DNA of 64,000 nt, taken from positions 5,035 to 69,034 of the forward strand of contig NZ_JAYFFI010000010.1 in the NCBI RefSeq assembly GCF_036289405.1, read 5' to 3'. Positions 60,227 to 64,000 of this stretch are shown here, one piece after another; positions within the stretch are counted from its first letter, which is position 1, and every line of letters begins with the position of its first letter. The DNA comes from Pseudoramibacter faecis (GTDB lineage: Bacteria > Bacillota > Clostridia > Eubacteriales > Eubacteriaceae). The position numbers and the translations under genes were made by a program. The notes beneath the pieces are model-generated. The model did no database searches and had not been told where the DNA came from. It worked only from the letters and a program-made list of their open reading frames with translations.

Positions 60227-61429
60227 GTGGCAACATTAAACGAAACCCCGCTGGGCGAGCGGGTGCATATCGGCTTTTTCGGGCGGCGCAACGCCGGCAA
60301 GTCGAGCCTGGTCAATGCGGTGACGGGTCAGGCCATGGCCGTCGTCTCGGAGACGGCCGGAACCACCACCGACCCGGTGGAGAAGACCATGGAGCTTTTG
60401 CCCATCGGACCGGTGCTTATTATCGACACGCCGGGCACCGACGACGTCGGCGCCCTGGGCGAGAAGCGGGTGGCCCGGGCTCGGGAAGTGCTCGATCGGA
60501 CGGATATCGCCGTGCTGGTGGTCGACGGGGCCGTGGGCCTCACGGCGGACGACAGGCGCCTGCTCGCCCTCTTTGAGGAAAAGCAGGTGCCCCATTTGGT
60601 GGTGATGAACAAATGCGACGTGGGCAGTGCGCGGATGCCGGAAGACAGCATCGCCGTTTCGGCGCGCACCGGCGAAGGGATTGAGGCCTTTAAAAAACGG
60701 TTGGCGGCTTTTGGCGCGGTCGAACGGCGCCCCAAGGCTCTGGTGAGAGATCTGGTTGAACCGGGGGAGATCGCGATGCTGGTGATCCCTATCGACAGCT
60801 CCGCACCCAGGGGGCGGCTGATTTTGCCCCAGCAGATGGTGATTCGCGATCTGCTTGACGCCGGCGCGACGGCCCTCTGCGCCCAGCCCGAGCAGTTGGC
60901 AGACCTGCTTGCGAAGCTGACGGCGCCGCCGAGGCTCGTGATCACCGATTCCCAGGTTTTTAAAGCGGTGGCGAAGATCGTGCCGGAAGCGATGCCGCTG
61001 ACGTCCTTTTCGATTTTGATGGCGCGCTACAAGGGTTTTCTCGCATTGGCGGTGGCCGGCGCCGCGGCGATTAAAACCTTGAAAGACGGTGATCGGGTGC
61101 TCATCGCCGAGGGCTGCACCCATCACAGACAATGCGAGGACATTGGCACGGTGAAGCTGCCCCGTTGGCTCGAAGCCGCTACCGGCGCCCGCCTGGCTTT
61201 CGAAACGGCTTCCGGCAAGGGCTTCCCCGAAGACCTCACGCGCTACGCCCTGGTGGTGCACTGCGGCGGCTGCATGCTGGGCGAGCGGGCGGTGGTGAGC
61301 CGGATGCGGCAAGCGGCGGCCCAGCACGTCCCGGTGACGAATTACGGCGTGGCCATCGCCCAGATGAACGGGATTCTGGCGCGCAGCCTCGCGATTTTGC
61401 CGAGTTTGCAACAGCAAGTGGCCAAGTGA
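60227..61429 (+). CDS. hydF: [FeFe]-hydrogenase maturation GTPase HydF
   Basis: GTG at 60227 (MATLNETPLGERVHIGFFGRRNAGKSSL) fits the family start better than 60197. The 400-residue protein has a GTPase domain with GRRNAGKSS, DTPGTDD and NKCD. Its C-terminal cluster motif is CTH (Cys297-His299) and HCGGC (His345, Cys346, Cys349), exactly the CxH-x45-HCxxC pattern. It is the scaffold that delivers the diiron subcluster. Confidence 0.95.
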   Translation: MATLNETPLGERVHIGFFGRRNAGKSSLVNAVTGQAMAVVSETAGTTTDPVEKTMELLPIGPVLIIDTPGTDDVGALGEKRVARAREVLDRTDIAVLVVDGAVGLTADDRRLLALFEEKQVPHLVVMNKCDVGSARMPEDSIAVSARTGEGIEAFKKRLAAFGAVERRPKALVRDLVEPGEIAMLVIPIDSSAPRGRLILPQQMVIRDLLDAGATALCAQPEQLADLLAKLTAPPRLVITDSQVFKAVAKIVPEAMPLTSFSILMARYKGFLALAVAGAAAIKTLKDGDRVLIAEGCTHHRQCEDIGTVKLPRWLEAATGARLAFETASGKGFPEDLTRYALVVHCGGCMLGERAVVSRMRQAAAQHVPVTNYGVAIAQMNGILARSLAILPSLQQQVAK

Positions 61430-61449
61430 AGGCGACGAAAGGAGAACGG

Positions 61450-62496
61450 ATGGACAACACGGCATTGATCGAGGAGTTAGCAAGGCGCCGGACCCTGCCG
61501 GCGGAAGCGCTTGTCCAACTGCTGACGACCCTCACGGCGGCCGAGGCCGAAACGCTCTACGCCCGGGCGCGGGCCGTTCGGGAGGCGCATTACGGCCGCG
61601 CGGTGTATCTGCGGGGGCTGATTGAGTTCTCCAACGTCTGCCGCAACGACTGTCGCTACTGCGGCATTCGCCGGAGCAACGGCCGGCTCGAGCGTTACCG
61701 CCTGACAGCCGAGCAGATTTTGGCCTGCTGCGATCAGGGTCATGCCCTCGGCTTTCGCACCTTTGTGCTGCAAAGCGGAGAGGACGCCCATTATACCGAC
61801 GACGCCCTGTGCGAGATCGTCGCGCGGATCAAGCACGCCCATCCGGACTGCGCGGTGACGCTGTCCGTCGGGGAAAAGGCGGCCGCCAGCTATCAAGCGT
61901 ATTTCGACGCAGGGGCCGACCGCTACCTGCTGCGTCAGGAGACGACGGACCCGGCGCTTTACGCCCAGTGGCACCCTGAGACGATGCGCCTTTCCTATCG
62001 GCTGGCTTGCCTCAAGACGCTCAAGCGCATCGGTTATCAGGTGGGGGCCGGTATCATGGTCGGGGCGCCGGGGCAGAGGGTGGAAAGCGTGATCGCGGAT
62101 CTGTTTTATATGCAGGCCCACGAATTCGAGATGGTGGGCATCGGGCCCTTCATTCCCCACAAGGACACGCCCTTTAAAGCTGCGGTGGCCGGAACGCTCG
62201 AAGATACCCTGCATCTGCTGGCGGTGATTCGGCTGATGATGCCCCGGGTGCTTTTGCCGGCAACGACGGCCCTGGGCACGATTCATCCCCTTGGCCGGGA
62301 AAAGGGCCTCTTAGCCGGCGCCAATGTGGTGATGCCCAACCTCTCGCCGCCGGGGGTGCGCTCGAAGTACATGCTCTACGACGGGAAGATCTGCACCGGG
62401 GACGAGGCTGCGGAGTGCCGCCACTGCATGGAGCGGCGCATCGCCAGCGTGGGCTGCCGGACGGTGGTGGACCGCGGGGATTATTGCTCCGCGTAA
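61450..62496 (+). CDS. hydE: [FeFe]-hydrogenase maturation radical SAM protein HydE
   Basis: The start at 61450 with AAAGGAG ahead gives 348 residues. The radical SAM motif CRNDCRYC (Cys64, Cys68, Cys71) is followed by GIRRSNGRLERYRL. It contains PFIPHKDTPF and NLSPPGVRSKYMLYDGK as in HydE. It acts on the organometallic intermediate made by HydG, but no hydG lies in the window. Confidence 0.95.
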   Translation: MDNTALIEELARRRTLPAEALVQLLTTLTAAEAETLYARARAVREAHYGRAVYLRGLIEFSNVCRNDCRYCGIRRSNGRLERYRLTAEQILACCDQGHALGFRTFVLQSGEDAHYTDDALCEIVARIKHAHPDCAVTLSVGEKAAASYQAYFDAGADRYLLRQETTDPALYAQWHPETMRLSYRLACLKTLKRIGYQVGAGIMVGAPGQRVESVIADLFYMQAHEFEMVGIGPFIPHKDTPFKAAVAGTLEDTLHLLAVIRLMMPRVLLPATTALGTIHPLGREKGLLAGANVVMPNLSPPGVRSKYMLYDGKICTGDEAAECRHCMERRIASVGCRTVVDRGDYCSA

Positions 62497-62535
62497 GCGG
62501 CGAAGCGGTATTGAAGACAGGGGAAAGGAGCGGCG

Positions 62536-63840
62536 ATGGCGCGAAGCATGCAGCCGGATGAGCGGCTGATTTATCACGTGGATGTCAACTCGGCGTATCT
62601 CTCGTGGACCTCGGTGGCGAGGCTTGCGGCCGGGGAGAGCGACCTGCGGGGGGTGCCGGCCTGTGTGGGCGGCGATCCGCAGATGCGCCACGGGGTGGTG
62701 TTGGCCAAATCCATCCCGGCAGGACGCTGCGGTGTGCGCACCGGGGAGCCTTTGGCCGCTGCCCGGCGCAAATGCCCGGAGCTGATCGTCGTTTCGCCGG
62801 ATTTTGCGCTGTATCGCCGCTTCAGCCGGGCCTTTAAAGCCATTTGCCGCGAGGTCACGCCGATGGTCGAATCCTTTTCCATCGACGAATGTTTTCTCGA
62901 CATGACGGGCACCCGGGCGACGACGGACCCAACAGGCGTCGCTCATGAACTGAAGGACCGCATCCGCCGGAAGCTGGGCTTTACCGTGAATGTGGGTGTG
63001 GGCACCAATAAACTGCTCGCGAAGATGGCCGGCGGCTTTGCCAAGCCGGACCGGGTGCACACCCTCTTTCCGGAAGACATTCCGGCCAAATTGTGGCCGC
63101 TGCCCGTCGACAGATTGCTTTTTGTGGGCAAAAGCGCCGCCGGGAAGCTGACCCGCCGGGGTATCCGCACCGTCGGCGAGCTGGCCCGGGTGGAACCGGC
63201 GTTGCTCGAGGCGATTGTCGGCGAGAAAAACGGGCGCGCCCTGCACCGGCGGGCCAACGGCATCGACGACAGCCCCGTGGCGGCGGTGCGGGCGGCTGCC
63301 AAGGGCTATTCCATCTCGACGACGCTGGCCGACAACGTGACGGACCGGCCCCGGGCACACCGCGTTTTGAAGGCGTTGGCCGATTCGGTGACGGCGCGGA
63401 TGCGGGCGGACGGCAAGCGGGCGACCTGTGTCAGCGTGCATCTGCGCACCCACCGCTTTGTCAACCGCTCCCGGCAGCGGGCGCTGGACCGTCCGACGGA
63501 TATCACCGCCGAGGTGGAACGGCTGTCGAAAAAATTGCTCGGCGAGGTCTGGGACGGGACGACGCCCCTGCGCCTGCTGGGCATCGCCTTGACGGGGATC
63601 ACAGGCAGCCGAGCGGAGCAGCTTTCGCTCTTTGGCGATGCGGCGCGGGAAAAGGAGCAGCGGGTGGACCGCACCATCGACGCGCTGCGCAAAAAATTCG
63701 GACCGGACATTATCACCCGGGGCGTGCGCCGGCCGGACGCCGGGCAGGCGGACAAAAAATATCGGGCGCTGATGGAGAAGACGGTGGGCGAAGCCCCGTC
63801 GGCCAAAAAACAAACGGATAGCGGCAAGACTAAATCCTGA
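62536..63840 (+). CDS. dinB: Y-family DNA polymerase IV
   Basis: This 434-residue protein begins with IYHVDVNSAYLSW and the catalytic acidic motif SFSIDECFLDMT. It has helix-hairpin-helix region VGKSAAGKLTRRGIRTVGEL and a little-finger domain. It does translesion synthesis. It follows hydE by 39 bases with GGAAAGGAG, so it may be transcribed with the maturation operon though function is unrelated. Confidence 0.93.
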   Translation: MARSMQPDERLIYHVDVNSAYLSWTSVARLAAGESDLRGVPACVGGDPQMRHGVVLAKSIPAGRCGVRTGEPLAAARRKCPELIVVSPDFALYRRFSRAFKAICREVTPMVESFSIDECFLDMTGTRATTDPTGVAHELKDRIRRKLGFTVNVGVGTNKLLAKMAGGFAKPDRVHTLFPEDIPAKLWPLPVDRLLFVGKSAAGKLTRRGIRTVGELARVEPALLEAIVGEKNGRALHRRANGIDDSPVAAVRAAAKGYSISTTLADNVTDRPRAHRVLKALADSVTARMRADGKRATCVSVHLRTHRFVNRSRQRALDRPTDITAEVERLSKKLLGEVWDGTTPLRLLGIALTGITGSRAEQLSLFGDAAREKEQRVDRTIDALRKKFGPDIITRGVRRPDAGQADKKYRALMEKTVGEAPSAKKQTDSGKTKS

Positions 63841-63841
63841 G

Positions 63842-63877
63842 CGCGGACGCACTTCTGGCGGGCATCCGCGTTTTTTT
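63842..63877 (+). terminator. terminator after dinB
   Basis: CGCGGA...TCCGCG then seven T. Confidence 0.8.
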
Positions 63878-63890
63878 GATGCTTGAATTG

Positions 63891-64000
63891 TCAAGTCAAG
63901 TGCAACACAGTTGAATGATAGACTTCATAGGGCGTTCTAAATCCGAGGCACTTCCGTGGTCGTTTGTTCATTTCATCCACTTTGCTTTGTATATACGCTT
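63891..64000 (-). mobile_element. IS30-family transposase, 3' end
   Basis: Reading the minus strand to the stop at 63891-63893 gives YIQSKVDEMNKRPRKC then LGFRTPYEVYHSTVLHLT, the C-terminus of IS30 transposases (NxRPRKxLGxxTPxE). The rest lies beyond the window. An insertion here is therefore adjacent to the right end of the operon. Confidence 0.85.

Noticed and set aside
1..64000. CRISPR array or prophage
   Set aside because: No regularly spaced short direct repeats and no phage structural or integrase genes were seen.

Overview
The window is high-GC bacterial DNA with dense, mostly plus-strand operons, strong ribosome binding sites and textbook TTGACA/TATAAT promoters. The gene set points to a strictly anaerobic Gram-positive of the Clostridia: anaerobic sulfite reductase, archaeal-type sulfide-dependent thiazole synthase, [FeFe]-hydrogenase maturases, nitrogenase-like proteins, a tryptophan T-box and YtrA-type GntR/ABC genes. 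An Eubacteriaceae-like, high-GC member is my best guess, but this is inference and no rRNA gene is present to fix it.

Region by region. 1-5.2 kb: a ferritin-like protein cut by the window edge, a GntR-controlled ABC operon on the minus strand, two tandem DUF975 membrane proteins, and a decayed pstS-phoR remnant that still sits behind a Pho box. 5.4-12.5 kb: asrABC, a secreted nuclease with a small overlapping partner, a HyuA-type protein and a TPP-riboswitch-controlled Thi4. 12.6-20.4 kb: tRNA-Lys, a membrane protein, a frameshifted lipoprotein, CstA, and a four-gene MoxR/VWA cluster. 20.6-29.9 kb: a mixed region with a 2-hydroxyacid dehydrogenase, MATE, DUF5662, an orphan EutP, EamA/LysR, TMEM175 and MBL proteins. 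30.1-36.9 kb: a complete F-type ATP synthase operon (atpBEFHAGDC). 37-47.5 kb: a P-type ATPase, a trpDCFBA operon behind a Trp T-box, an AIM24-like protein and an aldo/keto reductase.

48.4-63.9 kb is the most striking part. One apparent operon of 13 genes, many overlapping by 4-20 bases, runs nflH1-nflD1-nflK1-hypF-hypC-hypD-hypE-TM1266-nflH2-nflD2-nflK2-hydF-hydE-dinB (14 if dinB is counted). Two complete sets of nitrogenase-like reductases (an Fe protein plus a heterodimeric component-1 pair) bracket the HypFCDE machinery that builds the Fe(CN)2CO unit of [NiFe] hydrogenase. They are followed by HydF and HydE of [FeFe]-hydrogenase maturation. HypA, HypB, HydG, every NifB/E/N-type factor and every hydrogenase structural gene are absent from the window. 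A promoter, a structured leader of about 310 nt and an intrinsic terminator precede nflH1, which suggests attenuation control. I read this as a candidate uncharacterised metallocofactor or reductase system that combines both hydrogenase-maturation chemistries with nitrogenase-like electron transfer.

The right edge carries the 3' end of an IS30-family transposase.
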